A stretch of DNA of 64,000 nt from Desulfomicrobium sp. ZS1 (GCF_024204645.1 NZ_CP100351.1:3126001-3190000); one strand, 5' to 3'. Counted from the first letter of the stretch, positions 14,837-24,025 are shown. The notes: generated by a model not told the origin, from the letters alone. A program made the numbers and translations.

Positions 14837-16071
14837 GCAGAATATCCGACATGCTCCCGCGTCATTTCGGCCCGTACGGCGGCCGCTATGTGCCGGAGAT
14901 GCTTGTTCCGGCCCTGGAAGAGCTGGAGCAGGGCTACCTGAAATACAAGGACGACCCTGAGTTCACGGCCGAACTGACGGACCTGTATCAAAACTACTGC
15001 GGCCGCCCCACGCCGCTCTACTTCGCCGAGAACCTGACCCGGGAGCTGGGCGGCTGCAAAATCTACCTGAAGCTTGAAGGGCTGGCGCACACCGGCGCGC
15101 ACAAGATCAACAACGCCCTCGGCCAGGCCCTGCTGGCCAAACGGCTGGGCAAGACCAAGGTCATCGCCGAGACCGGGGCCGGGCAGCACGGCCTGGCCTC
15201 GGCCACGGTGGCCGCGCGCTTCGGCCTTGAGTGCAAGGTCTTCATGGGCGAGGTGGACGTGCGCCGCCAGTATCCCAACGTCTATGCCATGAAGCTCCTC
15301 GGCGCCGAGGTCATCCCGGTCACCGACGGCACGAAGACCCTGAAGGACGCGGTCAACGCCACCCTCAAATACTGGATTCAGAACTTGAAAGACACGCACT
15401 ACATCCTGGGCTCGGCCTTAGGCCCCTTTCCCTACCCGGTCATGGTGCGCGATTTCCAGTCCGTCATCGGCCGCGAAGCGCGCACCCAGATCCTGGAGCG
15501 CGAGGGCAGGCTGCCCAATCATCTGGTGGCCTGCGTGGGCGGCGGCTCCAACTCCATCGGGCTCTTCCACCCCTTTCTGCAGGACGCGGGCATCCGCTTC
15601 CACGGAGCTGAGGCGGGCGGACGCGGCCCGGCGGTCGGCGACAACGCGGCCCGCTTCGGCGGCAAGCCCAAGGTCGGCATCGCGCAGGGCTACAAAAGCT
15701 ATTTTCTGCAGGACGAGAGCGGACAGCTGCAGGACACCCATTCGGTCTCAGCGGGTCTCGATTATGCAGGGGTCGGACCGGAGCTGGCCTGGCTCCATGA
15801 CCAGAGCGTCATCGAATTCGCGCCCATCACAGATGTGCAGGCACTAGATGCCTTCAAGCGCCTGACGCGGCTGGAGGGAATCATCCCGGCGCTCGAATCC
15901 TCCCATGCCGTGGCCAGGGCCATCGAACTGGCGCCGACGCTGCCGAAAGACGAGATCATGATCGTCAACATATCCGGACGCGGCGACAAGGACATCTTCA
16001 TCACGGCCATGGAACTGGACCGCGAAAACTGGATCGCTTTTCTGGAAAACGAGGTGCGTCATGGAAAATAA
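14833..16071 (+). CDS. trpB: Tryptophan synthase beta chain
   Basis: 412 residues of TrpB1 type. [20 protein letters not shown] begins the protein, the PLP Lys lies in [26 protein letters not shown] and [14 protein letters not shown] line the PLP phosphate, and [13 protein letters not shown] is the conserved C-terminal loop. Condenses indole with serine. The sequence before the PLP Lys reads [11 protein letters not shown], whereas KREDLNHTGAH is usual; chemistry should not change. Overlaps trpA by 11 bases. Confidence 0.95.
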   Translation: MSRISDMLPRHFGPYGGRYVPEMLVPALEELEQGYLKYKDDPEFTAELTDLYQNYCGRPTPLYFAENLTRELGGCKIYLKLEGLAHTGAHKINNALGQALLAKRLGKTKVIAETGAGQHGLASATVAARFGLECKVFMGEVDVRRQYPNVYAMKLLGAEVIPVTDGTKTLKDAVNATLKYWIQNLKDTHYILGSALGPFPYPVMVRDFQSVIGREARTQILEREGRLPNHLVACVGGGSNSIGLFHPFLQDAGIRFHGAEAGGRGPAVGDNAARFGGKPKVGIAQGYKSYFLQDESGQLQDTHSVSAGLDYAGVGPELAWLHDQSVIEFAPITDVQALDAFKRLTRLEGIIPALESSHAVARAIELAPTLPKDEIMIVNISGRGDKDIFITAMELDRENWIAFLENEVRHGK

Positions 16072-16834
16072 CATCGACCGGGCGCTGGCAAACAAGGCCG
16101 GCATCCAGCTCATGACCCATGTGGTGGCCGGGTACCCGGATCTGGACGTGAACGCCGATCTCATCCGGCTCATGGCCAGTCGGGGGGTGAAACTCATTGA
16201 AATCCAGATCCCCTTCACTGATCCACTGGCCGACGGCCCGACCATCATGCGCGCCAACCAGGCCGCCCTTGATCAGGGCGTCACGCCCCGTCACTGCTTC
16301 GAGCTGTGCGCGGCGCTGTCCAAGGAACTACCGGATGTGGCCTTCATGTTCATGACCTACGCCAACATCCCGTTTGCCTTGGGGCTTGAAACGTTCATGG
16401 CCAAGGCCAGTCAGAGCGGGGCCAGCGGCCTGATCCTGCCCGACCTGTCCTGGGACGAGAGCGACGGCGACTACGCCGGGGCCGCCCGCGAGCACGGGCT
16501 GCACCCAATCATGGTCATTTCGCCGGACACGGGGGGCCCGCGTCTGGACGCCATCCTGAGCCGCGCCTCGGGTCTGTTGTACACAACGCTCAAAGTCGGC
16601 ATCACCGGGGCCGGAGCCGGCATCGATCAGGCCGGCGTGGAGTATGTCCGAAACCTGAAGAAAAAAACCGCCCTACCCATCGCCGCCGGTTTCGGCATCT
16701 CAAGCCCCGATCACGTCCGCATGCTGGATGGCCTGGCCGACGTGGCCGTAATCGGCAGCCACATCATCAATCTGATGGATGCACAGGGCCTGGGGGCTGT
16801 GGATGAATTTTTGGCGGCGTGCGCGAGGACATGA
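16061..16834 (+). CDS. trpA: Tryptophan synthase alpha chain
   Basis: 257 residues, last gene of the supraoperon. [18 protein letters not shown] corresponds to the usual catalytic EIGIPFSDPLADGP with the active Glu and Asp; [19 protein letters not shown] and [12 protein letters not shown] follow the family pattern. Produces indole for TrpB. No classical terminator follows; the repeat array starting 21 bases downstream may end the transcript. Confidence 0.94.
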   Translation: MENNIDRALANKAGIQLMTHVVAGYPDLDVNADLIRLMASRGVKLIEIQIPFTDPLADGPTIMRANQAALDQGVTPRHCFELCAALSKELPDVAFMFMTYANIPFALGLETFMAKASQSGASGLILPDLSWDESDGDYAGAAREHGLHPIMVISPDTGGPRLDAILSRASGLLYTTLKVGITGAGAGIDQAGVEYVRNLKKKTALPIAAGFGISSPDHVRMLDGLADVAVIGSHIINLMDAQGLGAVDEFLAACART

Positions 16835-16855
16835 TTGCGCTGGACATGTGCGGGG

Positions 16856-17014
16856 GGGCGGACACGCAGGTCCAGGGCGGACACGCAGATCCAGGGCGGA
16901 CACGTAGGTCCAGGGCGGACACGTAGGTCCAGGGCGGACACGTAGGTCCAGGGCGGACACGTAGGTCCAGGGCGGACACGTAGGTCCAGGGCGGACACGT
17001 AGGTCCGCCCCTAC
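16856..17014. repeat. Array of eight 19-bp tandem repeats
   Basis: The core GGGCGGACACG starts at 16856, 16875, 16894, 16913, 16932, 16951, 16970 and 16989, an exact 19-base period. The first two units read CACGCAG, the later ones CACGTAG. The last unit is completed as GGGCGGAC-ACGTAG-GTCCGCCC, a self-complementary hairpin, instead of continuing the array. Confidence 0.95.
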
Positions 17015-17085
17015 GGCGGCACGGGTGCATGCGTTACGTGGCGACCAATCCAATGGATCGTAGGGGCGGACCTACGTGTCCGCCC
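16989..17085. repeat. 26-bp inverted repeat with 45-bp spacer (REP/MITE-like)
   Basis: The arm at 16989-17014 and its exact reverse complement at 17060-17085 flank 45 unique bases. Each arm is itself a hairpin (GGGCGGAC/GTCCGCCC). The palindrome lies between trpA and glnA and could act as a bidirectional terminator or mRNA-protecting element. Confidence 0.9.
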
Positions 17086-17247
17086 TCCCCCCGTCCGACC
17101 CGCCCCTGACCTGCGCGTCCGCCCCCTGCATTTCATACCATCACGAACCCGCCATTCATTTTCCAATTTTGCAAAATATCATCCTGCACGAGACAACCGT
17201 CTCTCTCTTTGCTAGCAGAACGGGAAAACATCCTGTGGAGGATTCGC

Positions 17248-18594
17248 ATGCCCGAATATCCCATCTTCAATTGCAAAAATTCCGACGATGTCGTCAAAGC
17301 CGTGCGCGAACACAAGATCGAGCTGGTCCAGTTCTGGTTTGTGGATGTGCTTGGAACCTTGAAAAGCTTTCAGGTCCTGCCCGGCGAGCTGGAGGCGGCC
17401 TTCGAGGAAGGCATGGGGTTTGACGGCTCTTCCCTGGAAGGTTTTTGCAGAATTGAAGAAAGTGACATGATCGCCATCCCGGACCCGGCCACGTTTCAGC
17501 TGGTCACCTGGAGGCAGACCGCCGCGCCCATCGCACGCATGTTCTGCGACATTCTGGAACCAAACGGCACTCCCTTTGCCGGGGACAGCCGCCATTGCCT
17601 GAAACGCAACCTGCAGGCCGCGGCGAGCAAGGGCTATTCCTTCTATGTCGGACCCGAGCTCGAATTTTTCCTGTTTGAGAGCTCAACGTCTCCCAAGCCT
17701 CTCGATGCGGGCGGCTATTTCGACGCGCCGCCGCTGGATCTGGCCGGGGACATCCGCCGCGAAATCATCTCCTGCCTGCGCTCCATGGGCATCCCCGTGG
17801 AATACGGGCACCATGAGGTCGCGCCCAGCCAGCATGAACTCGCTCTGCGCTATACCGACGCCCTCAAGATGGCGGACACGGCCATCACCTACCGCGTGGT
17901 GGTCAAGGAGATCGCCCGCCAGAACGGCTGCTACGCGACCTTCATGCCCAAGCCGCTCTACGGCGAGAACGGTAGCGGCATGCACGTGCATCAATCCCTG
18001 TTCAAGAACGGCCGCAACCTCTTCTACGATGCCGACGGCGACCATCACTTAAGCCGCGAGGCCAAGTCCTACATCGCGGGGCTCCTTACGCACTGCAAGG
18101 AATTCACGGCCATCACCAACCAGTGGGTCAACTCCTACAAGCGTCTCGTGCCCGGTTTCGAGGCTCCGACCAACATCGCCTGGGCGCGGCGCAACCGCTC
18201 CACCCTGGTCCGCGTGCCCATGTACAAGCCGGGCAAGGAAGCCGCCACCCGCGTGGAACTGCGCTCCCCCGACCCGGCCTGCAACCCGTACCTGACCTTC
18301 GCCTGCATGCTCGCGGCCGGCCTCAAGGGCATCGAGGAAAACTACGCCCTGTCCGCGCCCGTGGAAGAAGACATCTACAACATGAACGCCGGGGAACGCC
18401 GGGCTCGCGGCATCGAGAGCCTGCCGGGCAGCCTGGAAAAGGCCCTTGAAGCCATGGAGGGCAGCACCCTGATCCGCGAGGCCCTGGGCGAGCACATCTT
18501 CACCAAATTCCTGGCCAACAAACATATAGAGTGGGACCAGTACCGCTCGCAGGTCACGAATTACGAGCTGGAGAGATATTTACCTCGGCTGTAG
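17248..18594 (+). CDS. glnA: Glutamine synthetase, type I
   Basis: 448 residues from ATG 17248, chosen because GTGGAGGA lies seven bases upstream; a longer in-frame start at 17209 has no such site. Signatures: GMGFDGSSLEGF, GPELEFFLFE, HHEVAPSQHEL, NGSGMHVHQSL and ARRNRSTLVRVP. The length and the lack of a clear adenylylation Tyr motif resemble the shorter GSI-alpha form, so control by ATase is doubtful. It makes glutamine from glutamate, ammonia and ATP, also the nitrogen donor for TrpG, PyrAB and GlmS. Monocistronic, with a long hairpin just downstream. Confidence 0.92.
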   Translation: MPEYPIFNCKNSDDVVKAVREHKIELVQFWFVDVLGTLKSFQVLPGELEAAFEEGMGFDGSSLEGFCRIEESDMIAIPDPATFQLVTWRQTAAPIARMFCDILEPNGTPFAGDSRHCLKRNLQAAASKGYSFYVGPELEFFLFESSTSPKPLDAGGYFDAPPLDLAGDIRREIISCLRSMGIPVEYGHHEVAPSQHELALRYTDALKMADTAITYRVVVKEIARQNGCYATFMPKPLYGENGSGMHVHQSLFKNGRNLFYDADGDHHLSREAKSYIAGLLTHCKEFTAITNQWVNSYKRLVPGFEAPTNIAWARRNRSTLVRVPMYKPGKEAATRVELRSPDPACNPYLTFACMLAAGLKGIEENYALSAPVEEDIYNMNAGERRARGIESLPGSLEKALEAMEGSTLIREALGEHIFTKFLANKHIEWDQYRSQVTNYELERYLPRL

Positions 18595-18605
18595 TTGAAA
18601 AAAAG

Positions 18606-18637
18606 AGGTCCGATAGGTCAGACGACCTGTCGGACCT
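18606..18637 (+). terminator. Long hairpin after glnA
   Basis: AGGTCCGATAGGTC (18606-18619) pairs over 14 positions with GACCTGTCGGACCT (18624-18637), loop AGAC, with one G-U-type position. No T run follows, so it may be a processing or non-canonical terminator. The rest of 18638-18840 holds no convincing gene. Confidence 0.55.
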
Positions 18638-18846
18638 ATATCCGAACCCGCCCGCCAGAAACCGTCGCCAACATCCTGATCTGCCTCATTCACACCAGAC
18701 CAACTACCTGCCTGACCGATAAATCCGGCAGCTCGAAAAAGCCTTCATCGAAGAAGGCGGACTTTTACGAACGAATGACCCGCGCCCGTATCACACGGCG
18801 CGCAGGCCATCCCGAAAGCGCTGCCTAGACCCTCCTTCGAAGCAAA

Positions 18847-18857
18847 TGGTCCGACCT
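18847..18857. promoter_or_regulatory. GntR/FadR-type operator, site 1
   Basis: TGGTCCGACCT contains the GGT-N3-ACC half-palindrome typical of FadR-subfamily GntR regulators. It lies 148 bases upstream of the regulator gene. Confidence 0.5.
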
Positions 18858-18910
18858 TTCCCCCCTTTTTCCGCCAACCGGGTTGACACCTGAGCCTTCT
18901 TTAGGCAGAA

Positions 18911-18921
18911 AGGTCCTACCA
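18911..18921. promoter_or_regulatory. GntR/FadR-type operator, site 2
   Basis: AGGTCCTACCA, again GGT-N3-ACC. The flanks AGAAAGGTC and ACCATTTG make it an inverted copy of site 1 (AAATGGTC ... GACCTTTC). A TTGACA at 18883-18888 lies between the two sites. Confidence 0.55.
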
Positions 18922-18983
18922 TTTGCGCCGAAAATGCACTTTAGCGCCCTTTTTTACCCAATTTTGCGCAAAACAACACAGAA

Positions 18984-18994
18984 AGGTACTACCA
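18984..18994. promoter_or_regulatory. GntR/FadR-type operator, site 3, over the ribosome binding site
   Basis: AGGTACTACCA ends at the base before the regulator ATG (18995), and its AAGG would also be the ribosome binding site. Binding here would block expression of the regulator operon. Confidence 0.5.
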
Positions 18995-19753
18995 ATGACA
19001 ACCTCCGAACCTCTCTTCTTTCCGGCCAAGGCCGGGCGGGCCAGCGAAGATGTCGCCTTGCAGATCGAGGCGGCCATCATGGCCGGACGCTTGGCGCCCG
19101 AACAGCGTCTGCCGAGCGAGCGCGAGATGCAGCAACAGTTCGGCATTGGGCGCGGCGCCATCCGCGAGGCCCTGCGGGCACTGAAGCAGAAAGGGCTCCT
19201 GGACATCCGCAAGGGCGTCAAGGGCGGCGCCTATGTATGCAAGGTCGGCATGGTCAGCATCGGGGAGTCGCTGGCTCTTTTTCTCAAGCAGCATGATGTC
19301 GCGCCTTCGGCCCTCATTGAATTTCGCGAGAGCGTGGACCAGACCCTGGTCGTCCTGGCCATTACCCGTGGTTCGGTTGAAGCCAAGCAGGCCCTGGTGT
19401 CCATGGCCGAAGAGTTCGAGGCCTGCCTGCGGCAGAACGAACATGACGCGGACAGGATCGGCCATCTGGACCGGGACCTGAACCTGGCCCTGGCCGACAT
19501 GGCCGCCAATCCGATTTTCGAGTGGATCATGCAGGCGCTGCAACGAGGGTTCAGCTCCCATGACTACACCCTGTACGATACTCCGATGTACCGCGAGCGC
19601 ACCGCCGCCAACTGGGCCGAAACCGCCCGCGCCATCGCCGATAACGACCCCCTGCGCGCCAGGAGCCTCATTGGCTATCATTACGCCATGCTCAGGCATT
19701 GCCTAAGCGATCGCGCAGCGGCGTCCTCCCGTGTTTCGCCCGACGATTCCTAA
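18995..19753 (+). CDS. GntR-family transcriptional regulator, FadR/FCD subfamily
   Basis: 252 residues from ATG 18995. The N-terminal winged helix has the GntR signature AAIMAGRLAPEQRLPSERE followed by MQQQFGIGRGAIREALRALK and the wing GLLDIRKGVKGGAYV. The C-terminal all-helical domain (about 95-245, EFRESVDQTLVVLAITRG, FEACLRQNEHDADRIGHLD, GYHYAMLRHCL) fits the FCD ligand-binding fold. It heads the choline-to-betaine genes, 32 bases before betA, so choline, betaine or a related acid is a likely effector. Three GGT-N3-ACC sites in its upstream region suggest autoregulation. Confidence 0.88.
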   Translation: MTTSEPLFFPAKAGRASEDVALQIEAAIMAGRLAPEQRLPSEREMQQQFGIGRGAIREALRALKQKGLLDIRKGVKGGAYVCKVGMVSIGESLALFLKQHDVAPSALIEFRESVDQTLVVLAITRGSVEAKQALVSMAEEFEACLRQNEHDADRIGHLDRDLNLALADMAANPIFEWIMQALQRGFSSHDYTLYDTPMYRERTAANWAETARAIADNDPLRARSLIGYHYAMLRHCLSDRAAASSRVSPDDS

Positions 19754-19785
19754 AACGGGGCAACCTCAATTCAAAAGGATTTTGC

Positions 19786-21441
19786 ATGAAGTTTTATGAT
19801 TACATCATTGTCGGCGGCGGCTCCGCCGGCAGCGTCCTGGCCAACCGTCTCAGCGCCAACCCCAAAACCAGCGTCTTGGTCCTTGAAGCGGGCCTGCCAG
19901 ACTTCCGCCTTGATTTCCGCATCCACATGCCTGCGGCCCTGACCTATCCCCTGGCCGGAAAGACCTACAACTGGTGGTACGAATCCGAACCGGAACCGCA
20001 CATGCACAACCGGCGCATCTACCAGCCGCGCGGCAAGGTGCTGGGCGGATCGAGCTGCATCAACGGCATGATCCACATTCGCGGCAACGCCATGGATTAC
20101 GAGAAGTGGGCCCGTGAAAAGGGTCTGGAGAACTGGGATTATGTCCGCTGCCTGCCTTACTTCAAACGCTTCGAATACCGCCTTAAAGGTACGGACGAAT
20201 ATCAGGGCGGAGCAGGGCCCCTGTATCTGACCAGCCCGGAGTGCGACAACCCGCTCTTCGACGCATTTTTCCAGGCCGTACAGGAAGCGGGATATCCCCT
20301 GACCGACGTCAACGGCTACCAGCAGGAAGGATTCGGCAAATTCGACCGCACCACATATCGCGGCCGCCGCTGGAACGCAGCCCGGGCCTACGTCCATCCG
20401 GTCAAGAACAGGCGTAACCTGACCGTCAAGTGCAAGGCCACGGCCCATCGCATCCTTTTTGAAGGCACCCGCGCAATAGGCGTGGAATACGAACGCCTAG
20501 GCCGCATGCATCGCGTGAACGGCGGCGAGATCATCAGCTGCGGCGGGGCCATCAATTCCCCGCAGCTTCTGCAGCTTTCCGGCATCGGCAACGGCGCGGA
20601 GCTTCGCGAGCTCGGCATCCCGGTGGTCCACGACCTGCCCGGCGTGGGCGAGAACCTGCAGGACCATCTGGAACTCTATGTGCAGTACGCCTGTACCAAA
20701 CCGGTCAGCATGTTCCCGGCCCTGAAGTGGTGGAATCAGCCCTGGATCGGATTGAAATGGCTTTTCGGCCAGACCGGCGAGGCAGCCACCAACCATTTCG
20801 AGGCCGGCGGCTTCGTGCGCGGCAACGACCAGGTCGAGTACCCGAACATCCAGTACCACTTTCTGCCCATCGCCATCCGTTATGACGGGTCTTCGCCCAA
20901 CGCGGGGCATGGCTATCAGGTCCACGTCGGTCCCATGAACACCGACGTGCGCGGTCACGTGAAGATCAAAAGCGCCGATCCCAAAGAATACCCGTCCATC
21001 CTGTTCAACTATCTGTCCACGGAACAGGAACGCCGGGACTGGGTCGATGCCATCCGCCTGACCCGCAAGATCATGACCCAGCCCGCCTTTGACAGTTTGC
21101 GCGGCCGGGAGCTGGCCCCGGGCGAAGACGTGCAGACCGACGAGGAGATCCTCGATTTCGTGGCCCGGGAAGGCGAGAGCGCCTACCACCCAAGCTGCAC
21201 CTGCAAGATGGGCTACGACGACATGGCCGTGGTCGATAGCGAACTGCGCGTGCATGGCGTGCAGGGACTGCGCGTGGTCGACGCCTCGGTCATGCCCTAT
21301 GTGACCAACGGCAACATTTACGCTCCAGTAATGATGATCGCCGAGAAGGGGGCCGACCTGATCCTTGGCAACACACCGCTCGCCCCCGACACCGCGCCCT
21401 TCTACCGGCACGAAAAAAACACGGCCAAGGTGAAGAAATGA
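19786..21441 (+). CDS. betA: Choline dehydrogenase (GMC oxidoreductase)
   Basis: 551 residues from ATG 19786 (AAAAGGA upstream). FAD motif DYIIVGGGSAGSVLANRL at the N-terminus, the GMC signature QPRGKVLGGSSCINGM, the second GMC motif GGAINSPQLLQLSGIG, and active-site His in AYHPSCTCKMG near 467, with VVDASVMPYVTNGN at the C-terminus. In the BetA group the enzyme oxidises choline to betaine aldehyde and passes electrons to the membrane quinone pool. Identity as choline dehydrogenase is strengthened by overlap with betB. Other alcohols are possible substrates. Confidence 0.88.
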   Translation: MKFYDYIIVGGGSAGSVLANRLSANPKTSVLVLEAGLPDFRLDFRIHMPAALTYPLAGKTYNWWYESEPEPHMHNRRIYQPRGKVLGGSSCINGMIHIRGNAMDYEKWAREKGLENWDYVRCLPYFKRFEYRLKGTDEYQGGAGPLYLTSPECDNPLFDAFFQAVQEAGYPLTDVNGYQQEGFGKFDRTTYRGRRWNAARAYVHPVKNRRNLTVKCKATAHRILFEGTRAIGVEYERLGRMHRVNGGEIISCGGAINSPQLLQLSGIGNGAELRELGIPVVHDLPGVGENLQDHLELYVQYACTKPVSMFPALKWWNQPWIGLKWLFGQTGEAATNHFEAGGFVRGNDQVEYPNIQYHFLPIAIRYDGSSPNAGHGYQVHVGPMNTDVRGHVKIKSADPKEYPSILFNYLSTEQERRDWVDAIRLTRKIMTQPAFDSLRGRELAPGEDVQTDEEILDFVAREGESAYHPSCTCKMGYDDMAVVDSELRVHGVQGLRVVDASVMPYVTNGNIYAPVMMIAEKGADLILGNTPLAPDTAPFYRHEKNTAKVKK

Positions 21442-22913
21442 TGGAAAAAATGATGCACGTCGACGGCCGCTGGACCCGCGCCCACTCCGCGGCCACGCGG
21501 GACATCATCAATCCCTTCGACCAGAGCGTCATCGCGACCGTTTCGGAAGGGGACCGCGAAGATGCCCGTGACGCCATAAACGCGGCGCGGCGCGCCTTCG
21601 ATCAGGGTCCGTGGCCCAAGACCACGGGCCAGGAGCGCGGGAGGCAACTGCTGCGACTGGCGGACCTGATCGAACGCGACGCCGAGGAACTGGCCCGCCT
21701 CGAAACCCTGAACACCGGCAAGACCCTTGAAGAGAGCCGCTGGGACATGGCCGACATCGCGGGCATCTTCCGCTACTACGCGGGGCTTGCGGACAAGGAC
21801 GGAGGCGAGGTCATCGCATCCCCGGTCCCGGATTCCACGAGCATCGTGGTGCGCGAGCCCGTGGGGGTCTGCGGCCAAATCTCGCCCTGGAACTATCCCC
21901 TGCTGCAGGCCGCCTGGAAACTGGCTCCGGCCTTGGCCGCCGGCTGCACCGTGGTCATGAAGCCAAGCGAGATCACCCCCCTGACCACCATCAAGGTGAC
22001 CGAGCTGTGCCAGGAGGCGGGTTTCCCCGAGGGCGTGGTCAACCTGGTCCTTGGCCCCGGGGCCACGGTGGGGGCGGAGCTGGCCGAAAACCCCGCCGTT
22101 GACCTCATCTCCTTCACCGGCGGCATCGAGACGGGCAAGACCATCATGCGCGCGGCGGCGGCCAACGTGAAGAAAGTCGCCCTGGAGCTGGGCGGCAAGA
22201 ACCCCAACATCATCTTCGATGACGCCGATTTCGATACGGCCCTGGACTATATCCTGAACGGCGTCTTCTTCCACGCCGGGCAGATCTGTTCCGCCGGAGC
22301 CCGAGTCCTGCTGCAGGACGGCATCCACGACCGCATGGTTGAGGCCCTGGCAGACCGCATGTCCAAGATCCGTTTGGGAGGCGGGATGACGGACGGCACC
22401 CAGATGGGCCCCCTCATCTCGGCCGCGCACCGCGACAAGGTGGAAAGCTACATCCGCATTGCCCGCAAAGAAGGGGCCAGGCTGCTGCTGGGAGGCAAGC
22501 GCCCGGCTGATCCGGCCCTGGCCAATGGCTTTTTCGTAGAGCCGACCCTGTTCACGGCGTGCGCAAGCGACATGCGCATCGTGCAGGAGGAGGTCTTCGG
22601 ACCGGTCATCACCATCGAGCGCTTCAGCACCGAAGACGAGGCGCTGGTCCGGGCCAACAGCACGATCTACGGCCTGTCCGCCGGCTTCTGGACCCGCGAT
22701 CCGGACCGCATCCGCCGCATGTCATCGGGCCTGCGCTTCGGCACGGTCTGGGTCAACGACTTCAACGTCTATTTCACCCAGGCCCCCTGGGGCGGCTACA
22801 AGCAGTCCGGCCTGGGTCGGGAACTGGGGCGGCAGGGCCTGGAAGAGTACACGGAAGTCAAACACGTTTTCCAGAACCACAACGCCCGGCCGATCAACTG
22901 GTTCGGCGTGTAG
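21438..22913 (+). CDS. betB: Betaine aldehyde dehydrogenase
   Basis: 491 residues, ATG overlapping the betA stop (ATGA). Aldehyde dehydrogenase motifs are all present: VGVCGQISPWNYPLLQAAWK, catalytic Glu in LELGGKNPNI, catalytic Cys near 284 in FFHAGQICSAGARV, and EEVFGPVITIERF. It oxidises betaine aldehyde to glycine betaine with NAD(P). Together with betA it yields the osmoprotectant, or feeds a betaine-degrading route not seen here. Confidence 0.88.
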   Translation: MMEKMMHVDGRWTRAHSAATRDIINPFDQSVIATVSEGDREDARDAINAARRAFDQGPWPKTTGQERGRQLLRLADLIERDAEELARLETLNTGKTLEESRWDMADIAGIFRYYAGLADKDGGEVIASPVPDSTSIVVREPVGVCGQISPWNYPLLQAAWKLAPALAAGCTVVMKPSEITPLTTIKVTELCQEAGFPEGVVNLVLGPGATVGAELAENPAVDLISFTGGIETGKTIMRAAAANVKKVALELGGKNPNIIFDDADFDTALDYILNGVFFHAGQICSAGARVLLQDGIHDRMVEALADRMSKIRLGGGMTDGTQMGPLISAAHRDKVESYIRIARKEGARLLLGGKRPADPALANGFFVEPTLFTACASDMRIVQEEVFGPVITIERFSTEDEALVRANSTIYGLSAGFWTRDPDRIRRMSSGLRFGTVWVNDFNVYFTQAPWGGYKQSGLGRELGRQGLEEYTEVKHVFQNHNARPINWFGV

Positions 22914-22981
22914 AGCATGCAGGGCCGGGATGTCCCGGCCTCCCAAGTCACTCCGCCTTTCATTTCAACAAGGGAGTATCC

Positions 22982-23935
22982 ATGACCATTGCCACACTGA
23001 AAAAAACCATCCCCGTCCTTGTCCTTCTTCTCGCCCTCTTCACGACCCCGGTTCAGGCCAGCCGCGACGACGTGCGCATCACCAGCGTCGGATGGACCGA
23101 TGTCACCGTGACCAGCGAACTGGCCGTGGCCATTTTGCAGAGCCTTGGCTACTCCTCCTCCAACATGATGACCTCCCTGCCCATCTGCTACCAGGCCCTG
23201 GCCACGAATGAAGCCGACGTGTTTCTGGGCAACTGGATGCCATCCATGGAAAGCGTGGCGCGTCCCCATTTTGATTCCGGCAACGTCATCCAGCTTGTGC
23301 CGAACATGACCGGAGCCAAATACACCCTGGCCGTGCCGAGCTACGTGGCCGAGGGCGGTCTCAAGGATTTCAAGGACATCGCCAAGTACGGCGACGAGCT
23401 GGAATGGAAGATCTACGGCATCGAGGAAGGTAACGACGGCAACGACATCATCGAATCCATGATCGATCAGGACATGTTTGGCCTGGGCAAATTCGAACTG
23501 GTCGCTTCCAGCGAATCCGGCATGCTAGCCCAGGTGCAGTCCTTCATGCGTGAAAAGAAATGGATCGTCTTTCTGGGATGGTCCCCGCACAGCATGAACG
23601 AAAAGATCGACATGACGTACCTGACGGGCAGCACGGACGACACCTTCGGACCGAACGACGGCACGGCCACGGTCTACACCAACGTGCGCAAGGGACTGCC
23701 GCAGGACATGCCCAACGTGACCCGCTTCCTCAAGAACTACGTTGTGCCTGTCGGCATGATGAACTCCATCATGGTCACCATGCATGAGCATCCGGAAATG
23801 AAGGCCCGCGACGCGGCCCTGGACTGGGTGACCGCGCATCCGGACATGGCCGCCACATGGCTTGAAGGCGTGACCACCAAGGACGGCAAGCCCGGCCTGC
23901 CCGCCTTCCTGAAGCTGCTTGAATCCCGCAAATAG
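22982..23935 (+). CDS. Choline/glycine betaine ABC transporter substrate-binding protein
   Basis: 317 residues with a signal peptide (MTIATLKKTIPVLVLLLALF, cleavage near VQAS). The mature part is an OpuAC/ChoX-type fold: ITSVGWTDVTVTSELA at the start, CYQALATNEADVFLGNWMPSM, a WKIYGIEEGNDGN ligand loop, and FLGWSPHSMNEKID with aromatic residues likely to cage the quaternary ammonium. ATG 22982 follows AAGGGAG. No permease or ATPase is next to it, so the rest of the transporter must lie elsewhere. Confidence 0.85.
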   Translation: MTIATLKKTIPVLVLLLALFTTPVQASRDDVRITSVGWTDVTVTSELAVAILQSLGYSSSNMMTSLPICYQALATNEADVFLGNWMPSMESVARPHFDSGNVIQLVPNMTGAKYTLAVPSYVAEGGLKDFKDIAKYGDELEWKIYGIEEGNDGNDIIESMIDQDMFGLGKFELVASSESGMLAQVQSFMREKKWIVFLGWSPHSMNEKIDMTYLTGSTDDTFGPNDGTATVYTNVRKGLPQDMPNVTRFLKNYVVPVGMMNSIMVTMHEHPEMKARDAALDWVTAHPDMAATWLEGVTTKDGKPGLPAFLKLLESRK

Positions 23936-23943
23936 ACGCAATC

Positions 23944-23973
23944 GGGGCGGGCCGTGCATGCACGACCCGCCCC
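23944..23973. terminator. GC-rich hairpin after the betaine operon
   Basis: GGGGCGGG (23944-23951) pairs with CCCGCCCC (23966-23973), enclosing the palindrome CGTGCATGCACG. There is no T run on the plus strand, so termination efficiency is uncertain. Read from the minus strand it would end the convergent ZIP gene. Confidence 0.55.
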
Positions 23974-24025
23974 AAAAACGTTTATCCCCGCCTCTAGTGG
24001 GCCAGCCCTTTGCCCATCCGGAAAT

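Noticed and set aside
16856-17014. CRISPR array
   Set aside because: The repeats are head-to-tail without unique spacers and there are no cas genes.
16700-17053. Minus-strand ORFs with repeated TYVSALDLRVRPGP-type peptides
   Set aside because: They merely translate the 19-bp tandem DNA repeat in three frames; no ribosome binding site or domain supports them.
17160-17230. Sigma-54 promoter for glnA
   Set aside because: No convincing GG-N10-GC element was found in the 80 bases before the start.
18595-18828. 77-codon ORF directly after glnA
   Set aside because: It starts at TTG, runs through the long hairpin, and lacks a ribosome binding site or recognisable domain.
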